64,000 bases of DNA from Mesorhizobium sp. Root552. Lineage in GTDB: Bacteria > Pseudomonadota > Alphaproteobacteria > Rhizobiales > Rhizobiaceae. The notes beneath the pieces are model-generated. The model ran no database searches. It saw only the letters and a list, made by a program, of their open reading frames with translations, and was not told the origin of the DNA. This document shows positions 45,067 to 58,249 of the stretch, piece after piece. The first letter of the stretch is position 1. Each line of letters begins with the position of its first letter. Where the stretch lies: the NCBI RefSeq assembly GCF_001427285.1, contig NZ_LMFV01000063.1:37826-101825 (forward strand). The letters are read 5' to 3'. Made by a program: the position numbers and the translations under genes.

Positions 45067-46296
45067 TTGGTTTCGGTACTGCGCATCCGGGATACTCTGT
45101 TACGCACGCCGATCCTGATCGTGGCCTTTGCAGCGCTTCTGGCATTGTTTGCCGAGGCAATGAACGTCCCCGCAATAGCGCAGGAGCCGCAATACCGTTC
45201 GTGGTCGTTGCGTGACCTGTTCAGGCCACGCAAGAGCGAACGCGTCGCCTCGCCTGAAGCTATTCCAACGCAGCCGCCGAAGGCCCGGACGCAAACGCGC
45301 AAGTCGACTGTACGCAGCGTTCCAGCCGAACCGCCAAAACCAGTCGTAGAAAAATCCCCCGACGCACGCACGATCCTCGTCGTCGGCGACTTCATGGCCG
45401 GCAGCCTGGCCAAGGACCTTGAAACGGTGTTTGCCGAAAACGCGTCCGTCAAAGTGGTCGACCGCAGCAAAGGCTCGTCAGGCTTTGTGCGCGACGACTT
45501 CTACAACTGGCCGGCGGAAATCAGCGGCCTGCTCGAAACCGAAAAACCTGCTGCAATTGTCGTCATGCTGGGCTCGAATGACCGGCAACAGATGCAGATT
45601 GGCGAAGTCCGCGAACTCCCGCGCTCCGAAGCATGGACCAAAGAATACGAAAATCGGACCCTCGCTTTCGGCAAGCATATTTCGACCTCCAAGGTCCCCT
45701 TCCTCTGGGTCGGCATGCCGGCGTTCCGGTCAAGCAAGATGACGTCGGACATGCTGGCATTCAACGAAATCTATCGCGCCTCAGCCGAGCAAAGCGGCGG
45801 CGAGTTCGTGGACATATGGGACGGATTTGTCGACGAGAACGGCGCCTTCATCACCAGGGGGCCGGACATCAACGGCCAGCCTGTGACCTTGCGTGCCGAC
45901 GACGGCATCAATCTCACGCGCGCCGGCAAGCGCAAGCTGGCGTTCTACACGGAGAAGCCGTTGCTGAAGATCCTCGGCCTCACCTCGCCGGTCGCAACTG
46001 CGCCAGCGTTGACGCCGATGGGCCTTTCGGTGGAAACCCCTGCCGAAGCCGCTGTTCCGGTCAATATCGACCGCACGCCGCCTATGCTGCTCAACGATCC
46101 GGCCCTGGACGGCGGCGCCGATCTTCTAGGTGCCGCGCCGCCTCACACAAGCGCGACCACCGCGAGAAAGGTCGTCGGCGCAGGTGACGAACCGGCAGCA
46201 TCTCCGGGCCGCGCAGACGACTTTTCCTGGCCGCAGAAAAAAGCACCTGAGGCCGCAAAGGATGGCGGTGACAAGACTACCGCTATCGTTCGCTAA
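45067..46296 (+). CDS. DUF459 SGNH-fold periplasmic protein, probable pseudo-hydrolase
   Basis: 409 residues from TTG 45067 (GAGAGG upstream). One N-terminal hydrophobic segment (ILIVAFAALLALFAEAM), a basic linker, then an SGNH domain from about residue 98: block I reads VVGDFMAGSL where GDS is expected, block III LGSNDRQ is intact, and block V reads DGINLTRAG where DxxH is expected. Both catalytic Ser and His therefore appear replaced. The last 100 residues are disordered. Rhizobial DUF459 proteins often lie near envelope genes; this one follows MltB. It may bind rather than cut glycans. Confidence 0.8.
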   Translation: MVSVLRIRDTLLRTPILIVAFAALLALFAEAMNVPAIAQEPQYRSWSLRDLFRPRKSERVASPEAIPTQPPKARTQTRKSTVRSVPAEPPKPVVEKSPDARTILVVGDFMAGSLAKDLETVFAENASVKVVDRSKGSSGFVRDDFYNWPAEISGLLETEKPAAIVVMLGSNDRQQMQIGEVRELPRSEAWTKEYENRTLAFGKHISTSKVPFLWVGMPAFRSSKMTSDMLAFNEIYRASAEQSGGEFVDIWDGFVDENGAFITRGPDINGQPVTLRADDGINLTRAGKRKLAFYTEKPLLKILGLTSPVATAPALTPMGLSVETPAEAAVPVNIDRTPPMLLNDPALDGGADLLGAAPPHTSATTARKVVGAGDEPAASPGRADDFSWPQKKAPEAAKDGGDKTTAIVR

Positions 46297-46323
46297 GTCC
46301 TCAGCATTCCGAGGCAATGAGGA

Positions 46324-47778
46324 TCAACGCGGTAGAACGGTCGATCCCATCAGCGCCTCGTCGATGGCGTGCGCGGCCTGCCGACCTTCGCGGATCGCCC
46401 ACACAACGAGCGATTGACCCCGGCGGGCATCACCCGCAGCAAAAAGCTTTTCGACATTGGTGCGATAGTTGCGATCATTCGCAGCGACGTTCTTGGAACG
46501 ACGCACGTCGACCACCGTCTTGATCCCTTCGCCCAATTCAGCCAGCACGCTGTCGGTGAACGGTCCCGCAAAGCCGATGGCAATGAAGGCGAGATCGGCT
46601 CTGATGACGAATTCGGTCCCGGCTATCGGCTTGCGCTTGTCATCTACCTCGCAGCACCGGACGCCGGTCAATTGCCCGTCCTCGCCAATGAATTCAAGCG
46701 TTGCCACTTGAAACTCACGCTCTGCGCCTTCGGCTTGAGAAGACGAGGTACGCATCTTGGTTGCCCAGTAGGGCCAGACCGCAAGCTTGTCTTCCTTTTC
46801 CGGCGGCTGCGGCCGGATATCGAGTTGCGTCACCCGCACCGCCCCTTGGCGAAACGCCGTGCCGACACAGTCCGAGGCGGTATCACCGCCCCCGACGACG
46901 ACGACATGCTGGCCGTTGGCCAAAATCGGCTGGGACGGCCATGCTGTCGACTGAATATCTTCGCCACCGACACGACGGTTCTGCTGAACCAGATAAGGCA
47001 TGGCGTCATGCACGCCATCAAGGTCATCACCAGGAATTCCGGCTGCGCGCGGGGTCTCGGAACCGCCGCAGTAAAGCACGGCATCGTAGTTCGAGATAAG
47101 ATCGGTCACCGGCTTGTCGACGCCAACATTGATACCGCAGAAGAAGGTGACGCCTTCACCCTGCATCTGTTCGATCCGGCGATCGATGAAATGCTTCTCG
47201 ATCTTGAAGTCCGGGATACCGTAGCGCATCAGGCCGCCTGGACGGCTTTCACGTTCATAGACGTGGACCTCGTGGCCGGCACGGCCAAGCTGTTGGGCAG
47301 CCGCCATACCGGCAGGGCCAGAGCCAATGATCGCGACACGCTTGCCGGTCTTGGTCTGGGGCGGATAGGGGCGGATGAAACCGATCTCGTACGCCTTGTC
47401 GGCAAGCGCCTGCTCCACCGTTTTGATGGCCACGGGAATATCCTCGAGATTCAGCGTGCAAGCTTCCTCGCAAGGCGCGGGGCAGATACGGCCGGTGAAC
47501 TCGGGAAAATTGTTGGTGGAGTGCAGGTTGCGGATCGCCGTTTCCCAATCGCCGTTATAGACGAGGTCGTTCCAGTCCGGAATCTGGTTGTGCACCGGGC
47601 AGCCCGTCGGGCCGTGACAGAACGGAACGCCGCAATCCATGCAGCGCGCCGCCTGCTTTTCCACTTCGCTGTCCGACAACGGCAGCGTAAATTCACGAAA
47701 ATGCCTTATGCGATCAGAGGCTGGCTGGTACTTGTGCACCTGCCGGTCGATCTCCAGAAAACCTGTTACCTTGCCCAT
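46324..47778 (-). CDS. gltD: Glutamate synthase, small subunit
   Basis: 484 residues from ATG 47778; the open frame upstream is not coding. Two iron-sulfur Cys clusters at the N-terminus (CMDCGVPFCHGPTGCPVHN and CPAPCEEACTLN), then FAD (IIGSGPAGMAAAQQLG) and NADPH (VVGGGDTASDCVGTA) sites. It passes electrons from NADPH to GltB. It lies 180 bases downstream of gltB in the same direction and is probably in one operon. Confidence 0.96.
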   Translation of the reverse strand: MGKVTGFLEIDRQVHKYQPASDRIRHFREFTLPLSDSEVEKQAARCMDCGVPFCHGPTGCPVHNQIPDWNDLVYNGDWETAIRNLHSTNNFPEFTGRICPAPCEEACTLNLEDIPVAIKTVEQALADKAYEIGFIRPYPPQTKTGKRVAIIGSGPAGMAAAQQLGRAGHEVHVYERESRPGGLMRYGIPDFKIEKHFIDRRIEQMQGEGVTFFCGINVGVDKPVTDLISNYDAVLYCGGSETPRAAGIPGDDLDGVHDAMPYLVQQNRRVGGEDIQSTAWPSQPILANGQHVVVVGGGDTASDCVGTAFRQGAVRVTQLDIRPQPPEKEDKLAVWPYWATKMRTSSSQAEGAEREFQVATLEFIGEDGQLTGVRCCEVDDKRKPIAGTEFVIRADLAFIAIGFAGPFTDSVLAELGEGIKTVVDVRRSKNVAANDRNYRTNVEKLFAAGDARRGQSLVVWAIREGRQAAHAIDEALMGSTVLPR

Positions 47779-47958
47779 GCGTATGGTCCTTGGACTTGCG
47801 TTCGACCTCGCTTTTTCGGCGGTCGGTCGTGCGTACGGATCGGAAAACCGGGAGAACCCGGCGCAATGAAGCCTATCGGCTTCCCGGTCAGCGCGAACGC
47901 GCCTCCGGTTTGTGTCCAACCGGTTTTCGTCGCGCAAGAATGGCGGCAGCTATCGTCG

Positions 47959-52686
<4,728 letters not shown>

Positions 52687-53104
52687 CGTCGTCTTCCTCC
52701 ATTCAGCGCCGGAGAGGCGCCCGGTTGCTTTGGGAAGCTTCTTGCCCCCAAACTTTCAGTCTTGCAGCCCGTCTTGCGAAAACCTGGCCGAACTCTGTGG
52801 CCCGTATGGAATACCGCTGGCGGCAGCAGCCGGAATGGCATTTCACCATACGCCAATCCGCCTAGCGTTGCGCAAATAAATAAGACAGCATTACTGTCCT
52901 AAATTTCCTATGACAGAATTCTTGAAACCACACAAGACCGTTTCGAAAAAAATGCCGACAGAAGACGATAGAAAATTACGCCAATGGTCTCAGTCGGGCA
53001 ATTTTTGAACATTGCAAGAGAATGGCTGGCTTCATGGGAACCACATAGGCTGGCCCTTGCACGAACAGAAATAAGTTGGTCAATCTCCCGACGATCTTTC
53101 AGGT
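52687..53104. promoter_or_regulatory. Divergent intergenic region between gltB and the threonine aldolase gene
   Basis: No open frame here reads as protein. It is AT-richer around 52870-52990. An inverted repeat GACAG-CATTA-CTGTC (52884-52898) and a palindrome TTGCGCAA (52869-52876) lie about 185-210 bases before the gltB start and may be operator sites. Both promoters must lie here. Confidence 0.4.
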
Positions 53105-54169
53105 ATGGACCGACAAATGTTCTTCGCTTCCGACAATTGGGCCGGCGCCCATCCCGCGATCGCGGCCCATCTATCGGCCAATGCCGGCGGATTCTCCCCC
53201 GCCTATGGCGATGGCGCATTGGACAGGGCGGTCTATCAGCGCTTCAGTGAAATCTTTGAGCGGGAAGTGGCCGTCTTCTTTGTTGCAACGGGCACGGCCG
53301 CCAATTCTCTCTCACTGACAGCTTATAACAAACCGGGAGGCATCTCTTTTTGCCACCGCGAATCGCACGTCATCGAGGACGAATGCGGCGCTCCGGAATA
53401 TTTCTCGGGCGGGTCACGTCTCAATGCGGTGGATGGTCCGCTCGGCAAGATCGATCCAGCAAATCTGGAAAAAGCTCTCGACCGCCTGACACCGGAATTC
53501 GTGCATGCGGGTCGCCCAATGGCAGTCTCCATAACGCAGTCGACCGAAGTTGGAACCGTCTACAGTCTCGATGACATCGAAGCTATCTCTGGAATCGCGA
53601 AACGGCATTCAGTTCCTTTGCATCTCGACGGCGCACGCTTCGCCAATGCGATGGTCGCCTTGAATACGACGCCAGCGGAAATGACCTGGAAACGTGGCGT
53701 CGACATCGTGTCGTTCGGTGGCACCAAGAACGGTTGCTGGTGCGCAGAGGCAGTGGTGTTGTTCGATCTGGACAAGGCCGGAGAACTTGCGTTCCTGCGC
53801 AAACGCGCCGCACAGCTTTTCTCGAAATCGCGCTTCATCGCCGCTCAGTTCGACGCATACTTTCAAAACGATCTCTGGCTCGATACCGCCCGGCACGCCA
53901 ACGCGATGGCGTCCCGCCTCGCCAAGGCAATCAAGGCCTCGAAAACTGCACGGCTTGCGTGGGCACCCGAAGCGAATGAAGTCTTCGCCATCATAAAGCG
54001 GGATGACGCCGAGAGATTGCAGAGTTCGGGTGCGGCATTCTACGACTGGCATTTGCCCGCCGGTTTTTCAAAGCCAATCGGCGAAGACGAGGCGCTCTAT
54101 CGTTTTGTTACCAGTTTTGCGACGACGGTCGAGGAGATCGACCGTTTTGCGGGACATATTGGGGCTTAA
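53105..54169 (+). CDS. Low-specificity L-threonine aldolase-like PLP enzyme
   Basis: 354 residues of the beta-eliminating lyase fold: FASDNWAGAHPAI at the start, ATGTAANSLSL, SITQSTEVGTVYSLDD, HLDGARFANAMVAL, and the PLP Lys in SFGGTKNGCWC. It likely cleaves threonine or allo-threonine to glycine and acetaldehyde; a related phenylserine aldolase is an alternative. It stands alone, convergent with hsp20 and sharing a terminator region. Confidence 0.9.
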   Translation: MDRQMFFASDNWAGAHPAIAAHLSANAGGFSPAYGDGALDRAVYQRFSEIFEREVAVFFVATGTAANSLSLTAYNKPGGISFCHRESHVIEDECGAPEYFSGGSRLNAVDGPLGKIDPANLEKALDRLTPEFVHAGRPMAVSITQSTEVGTVYSLDDIEAISGIAKRHSVPLHLDGARFANAMVALNTTPAEMTWKRGVDIVSFGGTKNGCWCAEAVVLFDLDKAGELAFLRKRAAQLFSKSRFIAAQFDAYFQNDLWLDTARHANAMASRLAKAIKASKTARLAWAPEANEVFAIIKRDDAERLQSSGAAFYDWHLPAGFSKPIGEDEALYRFVTSFATTVEEIDRFAGHIGA

Positions 54170-54179
54170 AAGTTCGAGG

Positions 54180-54207
54180 CAAAAAAAGCGGCGCCTCACG
54201 GCGCCGC
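54180..54207 (-). terminator. Terminator of the hsp20 transcript
   Basis: GCGGCGCC-TCAC-GGCGCCGC stem (54188-54207) followed on the minus strand by seven T residues. The + strand copy lies after the aldolase stop and lacks a clean T run. Confidence 0.9.
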
Positions 54208-54234
54208 CCTTCTCTCGGGAGGATGAGAGAATTT

Positions 54235-54705
54235 TTAGTGTGCAGCCGCCTTTGCCTCGATCTGCTTGGCCTTCGCAGGTGCCGAAGTGATCGCGATCTT
54301 GCGCGGCTTCAATTCCTCGGGAATGTTGCGCTTGAGATCAACGAACAGAAGACCGTTTTTCAGCTCAGCGCCAAGAACGTCGACATGGTCGGCAAGCTGG
54401 AACCGGCGCTCGAACGAGCGCGAGGCAATACCGCGGTAAAGCACCTCGGAACCCTCGCCTTCGGTGCCTTCCTTGCGCTCACCCTTGACCGTCAGCACAT
54501 TGCGGTGCGCCTCGATCGAAATCTCGTCATCCGAGAAGCCGGCCACCGCCATTGAAATGCGATAGGCATCGTCGCCGGTCTTTTCGATGTTGTAGGGCGG
54601 ATAGGTTTGCGCGCCATCCGGCTGGGCAAGCGAATCCAGCATGGTGAAGAGGCGGTCAAAGCCTACGGTAGAACGATAGAGGGGGGAAAAATCAACATGA
54701 CGCAT
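54235..54705 (-). CDS. Small heat shock protein, Hsp20/IbpA family
   Basis: 156 residues from ATG 54705, with AGGAG eight bases upstream; the frame continues upstream over the leader but that part is not coding. Start MRHVDFSPLYRSTVGFDRLF and the alpha-crystallin domain (PPYNIEKTGDDAYRISMAV, then LTVKGERK and LYRGIASRSFERRFQLADHV) are typical of rhizobial class A IbpA-like chaperones. The C-terminus lacks a clear IXI motif beyond RKIAI. Expression is probably heat-controlled by the RNA leader. Confidence 0.95.
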   Translation of the reverse strand: MRHVDFSPLYRSTVGFDRLFTMLDSLAQPDGAQTYPPYNIEKTGDDAYRISMAVAGFSDDEISIEAHRNVLTVKGERKEGTEGEGSEVLYRGIASRSFERRFQLADHVDVLGAELKNGLLFVDLKRNIPEELKPRKIAITSAPAKAKQIEAKAAAH

Positions 54706-54790
54706 GGTGTGTTCTCCTGTCGAGCAACAAGGTTTGCGTTGTGGTTCGATCAAAACCCTAACGGCGTCTCGTGAACCAGCGGTCCCGACA
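54706..54790 (-). promoter_or_regulatory. ROSE-type RNA thermometer in the hsp20 leader
   Basis: On the minus strand TTGCT (54727-54723) lies four bases before AGGAG (54718-54714), the ribosome binding site. They can pair with the G-G mismatch that defines ROSE elements (U-G, U-A, G-G, C-G, U-A). A second small hairpin (GGTT-TTGATCG-AACC) lies upstream. ROSE elements are known from rhizobial small heat shock genes. At low temperature the ribosome site is closed, and heating opens it. Confidence 0.75.
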
Positions 54791-54970
54791 TCGGCGGCCG
54801 CAGAGTTCATTTGGGTGTGCTGGCCGGCTGTTTCAAGGTTCATTTCGAGGCAGGCATAATGAAGCGATGAATGCACGATGAACCGGTCAGTCAAAGCTCG
54901 TTCAGCCACATCGCGCTATTTCCTGATCACAACGGAACTGCGGATCAGATCAGCCGCACCGTGGCCGAGC

Positions 54971-55045
54971 CGGGTGTAACGTCCCTTCCTCCCGGATCGA
55001 CAAGGCCGGGAGCCCTCCTTCGGGCGGCTTCCGGCCTTACACCCG
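54971..55045 (+). other. Nested long hairpin upstream of the alpha/beta hydrolase gene
   Basis: CGGGTGTAA (54971-54979) is the exact complement of TTACACCCG (55037-55045), and inside it AAGGCCGG (55002-55010 region) pairs with CCGGCCTT (55031-55038), with a GCCC/GGGC core; the two stems share two bases, so they compete or stack. The element ends 106 bases before the hydrolase start. The rest of 54791-55151 shows no convincing gene. Function unknown. Confidence 0.45.
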
Positions 55046-55151
55046 AAAATCCTTTGCAATTCACGCATTTGCTTTCTATCACCGTGCTGATGCTTCGCCA
55101 GCCGGACACAGACCCTTACGAGGCTCCAAAAGAGACGGGCCAAAGCGCCGA

Positions 55152-56111
55152 ATGACGGACCTTTTCTTCCATACTCCCGACAATCCGGTGCCGGACAATG
55201 CAATGACAGGCTTCCTGACCGCGCGCGATGGTCGGAAAATCCGCTATGCGCGCTTTGCGCCGACTGGCCGCCCGGACAATGGCACCGTCGTGCTTTTGCA
55301 AGGCCGAAACGAATGCATCGAAAAATACTTCGAAACCATCGCTGACCTGTCTGCAAAGGGATTTGGCGTCGCGACATTCGATTGGCGTGGTCAGGGTGGC
55401 TCCGACCGGCTGCTCCGCAACCCGCAGCGCGGCTACGTCAAGAGCTTTCACGACTACGCATCCGACCTGGAGCAGTTTTTCGAAGAGATCGTACTGCCCG
55501 ATTGCCGCGGCCCCTACTATATACTCGCTCACTCGACAGGAGCGCTGGTTGCGCTGCTTACCGCATCCTCGATGGTCAACCGCGTCCAGCGCATGGTGTT
55601 GTTGACACCGTTCCTCGGCATTCCCGGGCAACGCATTTCAATGACCAGGATTCGTCTTGTCACGACCGTCCTCAGCCTGTTCGGCCTTGGCCGGTTCTAT
55701 GCGGCATGGGGCCCGCGTCCAAAACAATCGGCGCCTTTCGAAACCAACAATCTGACATCGGATGCCGTGCGATATCGGCGCAATACGTCGATCTATAAAG
55801 CGCACCCGCAACTGGCTCTCGGCGGCCCGACGATCCGCTGGCTACGCGCGGCAAGCTCGGCGGCAATCGCCGTCAGCGATCGAGAGTTCATGGCCAACAT
55901 TCGCATACCGACGCTGATCATCGCTGCCGGTGCCGATACTGTCGTATCAACGAAGGCGGTTGCCTCTTATGCAAGGCATCTTCGGTTAAGTTCGCTCCTT
56001 ACCATTGATGGCGCACGCCACGAACTGCTCCAGGAAGCGGATCTTTACCGCGAACAGGCGCTTGCTGCTTTCCATGCCTTTATTCCGGGCACTGATGGCA
56101 GCGCCGCTTAG
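55152..56111 (+). CDS. Alpha/beta hydrolase, lysophospholipase-like (S33)
   Basis: 319 residues. N-terminal strand RDGRKIRYARFAPTGRP, GRNECIEKYFETIADL (the lysophospholipase L2/monoglyceride lipase type motif), nucleophile Ser in ILAHSTGAL (Ala replaces the first Gly of GxSxG), acid in AAGADTVVS and His in DGARHELLQEAD. It probably hydrolyses a lipid ester in the cytosol. The hisN-like gene is convergent, five bases away. Confidence 0.88.
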   Translation: MTDLFFHTPDNPVPDNAMTGFLTARDGRKIRYARFAPTGRPDNGTVVLLQGRNECIEKYFETIADLSAKGFGVATFDWRGQGGSDRLLRNPQRGYVKSFHDYASDLEQFFEEIVLPDCRGPYYILAHSTGALVALLTASSMVNRVQRMVLLTPFLGIPGQRISMTRIRLVTTVLSLFGLGRFYAAWGPRPKQSAPFETNNLTSDAVRYRRNTSIYKAHPQLALGGPTIRWLRAASSAAIAVSDREFMANIRIPTLIIAAGADTVVSTKAVASYARHLRLSSLLTIDGARHELLQEADLYREQALAAFHAFIPGTDGSAA

Positions 56112-56116
56112 CTTTG

Positions 56117-56890
56117 TCAGCCTCGTAGCGAGGTCATTGCCGCAGCGTGGAGTTCGGGCGTCGCAGCAGCGAGAATGTCACCCCCTTGTTCGGCGGGCCT
56201 GCCATCAAAAGTGGTGATGACCCCACCCGCCTTCTCGATGATCGGGATCAATGCCACGATGTCGTATGGCTTCAGGCCCGGATCGGTAACAATGTCGATA
56301 TTGCCCGCAGCCAGCATGGCAAAGGCGTAGCAGTCGGTGCCGTAACGGGCCAACCGCACCTGTCGCTCGAGATCGTCGTAGTTGGAACGCATGTCCCCCT
56401 GAAACAGTGACGGAGTAGTGGTGAACAGGATCGCCTCGGATAGCTGCGTCGTCTTGCGCGTCGCAAGCTTGCGCGGCCCGCCCGGTCCCTCATAGTGCGA
56501 TCCGGAAGCGTTGGCGTAATAGAGTTCACCCGTGAAGGGTTGCGACATCAATCCGGCAACCGCATCGCCATCTACTGTCAAGCCGACCAGTGTTCCCCAG
56601 ACAGGCACTCCGGAAATAAAGGCGCGTGTGCCATCGATCGGATCGATGATCCACACGTATCGGCTCGAGAGGTTCTCGCTGCCGTGCTCTTCGCCCAGGA
56701 TGCCGTGATCCGGAAACCGGGCATTGATGAGTGCCCGGATCACCCGTTCCGCTTCCTGGTCCGCCTCGGTAACCGGATCGAAACCGCCTGCCAACTTGTT
56801 GTCCACCGTGCCTTGGCTGCGGAAACGCGGCAAGGTCTCGGCTGCCGCAACATGCGCGAGCTGCCGAATGAAGTCGGTTGAGATATCCAA
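56117..56890 (-). CDS. hisN: Inositol monophosphatase family protein, histidinol-phosphatase HisN-like
   Basis: 257 residues from TTG 56890 (GGAG six bases upstream); a start at 56917 is possible. Magnesium sites of the IMPase fold: ILGEEHGSEN, WIIDPIDGTRAFISG and GLKPYDIVALIPIIEKAGG. Rhizobial proteins of this type are usually histidinol-phosphate phosphatase for histidine synthesis; inositol phosphatase activity is the alternative. It lies upstream of a candidate small RNA and in the usual neighbourhood of the amidohydrolase and cpdR genes. Confidence 0.88.
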   Translation of the reverse strand: MDISTDFIRQLAHVAAAETLPRFRSQGTVDNKLAGGFDPVTEADQEAERVIRALINARFPDHGILGEEHGSENLSSRYVWIIDPIDGTRAFISGVPVWGTLVGLTVDGDAVAGLMSQPFTGELYYANASGSHYEGPGGPRKLATRKTTQLSEAILFTTTPSLFQGDMRSNYDDLERQVRLARYGTDCYAFAMLAAGNIDIVTDPGLKPYDIVALIPIIEKAGGVITTFDGRPAEQGGDILAAATPELHAAAMTSLRG

Positions 56891-57040
56891 AGCTGTCTCC
56901 AAAATGCGCCAACGCAAATCGTCGGTGTCGGCCTTGTCATATCAAGATCGTGGCTGGAATGTCACGTGCCGAACAACTGCAGCAAGTTCTGCAAAGCCTG
57001 GCAAGCCGTGATCGCTTGACATTTGTGCAATGCACAATAG

Positions 57041-57136
57041 GCTCGTCTTCGGACAGGGTTTCCTGTCCATGCCCTCCTTGGGCGTTTCCTCCCTAGACTC
57101 AAGACCGCGTCGTGCAAACGATGCGGTCCTTTTTTT
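57041..57136 (+). ncRNA. Candidate trans-acting small RNA with anti-Shine-Dalgarno loops
   Basis: Promoter-like TTGACA at 57016-57021 is overlapped by the perfect palindrome TTGTGCA-A-TGCACAA (57023-57037). Then follow a hairpin GGACAGG-GTTT-CCTGTCC (57051-57068), a hairpin GCCC-TCCTT-GGGC with CCTCC in its loop (57071-57083), single-stranded TTCCTCCC, and a ten-base terminator stem (57103-57128) plus seven T residues. No open frame fits. The CCTCC loops recall the rhizobial alpha-r14/alpha-r15 RNAs, which block ribosome binding of transport mRNAs. The 5' end is estimated. Confidence 0.65.
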
Positions 57137-57148
57137 ATTCTGCACGGA

Positions 57149-58090
57149 CTATTCGGCCGCCAGAGGAAGGTCGAGGAAATGGTGATCGGGGATCGCCATC
57201 AGGTCGGCGCAAAACAACGCCATGTCCCGGGCAAACGCATCGAACCCGGATGCCTTCTGCAAAGTCTTCTCATTCATGTAGAGACCACGGTTCACTTCGA
57301 TCTGGAGTGCATGCAGGTGGCGCACCGGGCGCCCATAGTGCTCCGTAATGAAACCGCCAGCGTAAGGTTTGTTGTGGGCGACGGTATAGCCCATCGCCGA
57401 CAGCAAGTTGATCGCAGTTTCGGTCAAAGCTGCCGATGCCGAAGTGCCGAAACGGTCGCCGACAATGAAATCGGGCCTGAATCCGTTTTCGCCAATCCGT
57501 ATGCTGGCCGGCATGGAGTGGCAATCGATCAGGATCGCAAAGCCGAATGCTGCATGGGTTCGGGCGAGCAGCCGCTTCAGCGTTTCATGGAACGGCTTGT
57601 AGACGATTTCGATGCGGGCAATCGCCTCGGCAAGTGGCAAGCGGCCCGAATAGATGTCGAGCCCCTCGCCTACCAGCTTCGGAACGGTGCCCAGACCGCC
57701 TGCAACGCGCGCCGAACGGATGTTGCAGTAAGACGGCACCGGCTCGACAAACATGCGCGGATCGAGTTCCCACGGCTCCCGGTTGACGTCCAGATAGGCG
57801 CGCGGAAAATTCGCCGCCAGCATCGGCGCCCCGAGCATGATCGCACCGCCGAACAACTCATCGACATAGCAATCCTCGGAACGGCGGATAGCATTGCGGT
57901 CGAGCCGCGCCATCGCCAGGAACCGCTCGGGATAGTACCGGCCGCTATGCGGAGAGCTGAAAATGAACGGGACGCGCTGCTCCGCCCCCGCACGAATCTC
58001 GAAGGGCCGGACAACCGAAAAATCCTCGGCGGGCGTAGTCAATGGGATGGGACCTGAAAGCAGAAACACATCATGGTCAAAAACTGCCAT
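57149..58090 (-). CDS. N-formylglutamate amidohydrolase
   Basis: 313 residues. Family motifs: PFIFSSPHSGRYYPERFL, SEDCYVDELF, NREPWELDPRMF, AILIDCHSMP, GGFITEHYGRP and LQIEVNRGLYMNE. It hydrolyses N-formylglutamate to glutamate and formate, the last step of one histidine degradation route, but no hut genes are adjacent, so another N-formyl or N-acyl substrate is possible. It shares a divergent promoter region with cpdR. Confidence 0.93.
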   Translation of the reverse strand: MAVFDHDVFLLSGPIPLTTPAEDFSVVRPFEIRAGAEQRVPFIFSSPHSGRYYPERFLAMARLDRNAIRRSEDCYVDELFGGAIMLGAPMLAANFPRAYLDVNREPWELDPRMFVEPVPSYCNIRSARVAGGLGTVPKLVGEGLDIYSGRLPLAEAIARIEIVYKPFHETLKRLLARTHAAFGFAILIDCHSMPASIRIGENGFRPDFIVGDRFGTSASAALTETAINLLSAMGYTVAHNKPYAGGFITEHYGRPVRHLHALQIEVNRGLYMNEKTLQKASGFDAFARDMALFCADLMAIPDHHFLDLPLAAE

Positions 58091-58249
58091 CTTGAGTGCG
58101 GTGTGTCCAGCAACTCGGCGGTCTAGCCGGTGCCGCTGCGAGTTCTTTCACATGAACGTTCACTTGATCTTTACCGCCGCGCTTTCATATAGAGGATGGT
58201 TAACGGGCCAGCCGGGGGCGGTCCGGGCGGGTGATTCGGACGGAACACG

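Noticed and set aside
54706..54909. 68-residue N-terminal extension of Hsp20
   Set aside because: The downstream ATG has a proper ribosome site within a ROSE-type leader, and the short form matches family length.
54871..55155. 94-codon + strand frame whose stop overlaps the hydrolase start as ATGA
   Set aside because: The overlap is attractive, but the frame runs through the strong nested hairpin, has no clear ribosome site, and reads as low-complexity without a family.
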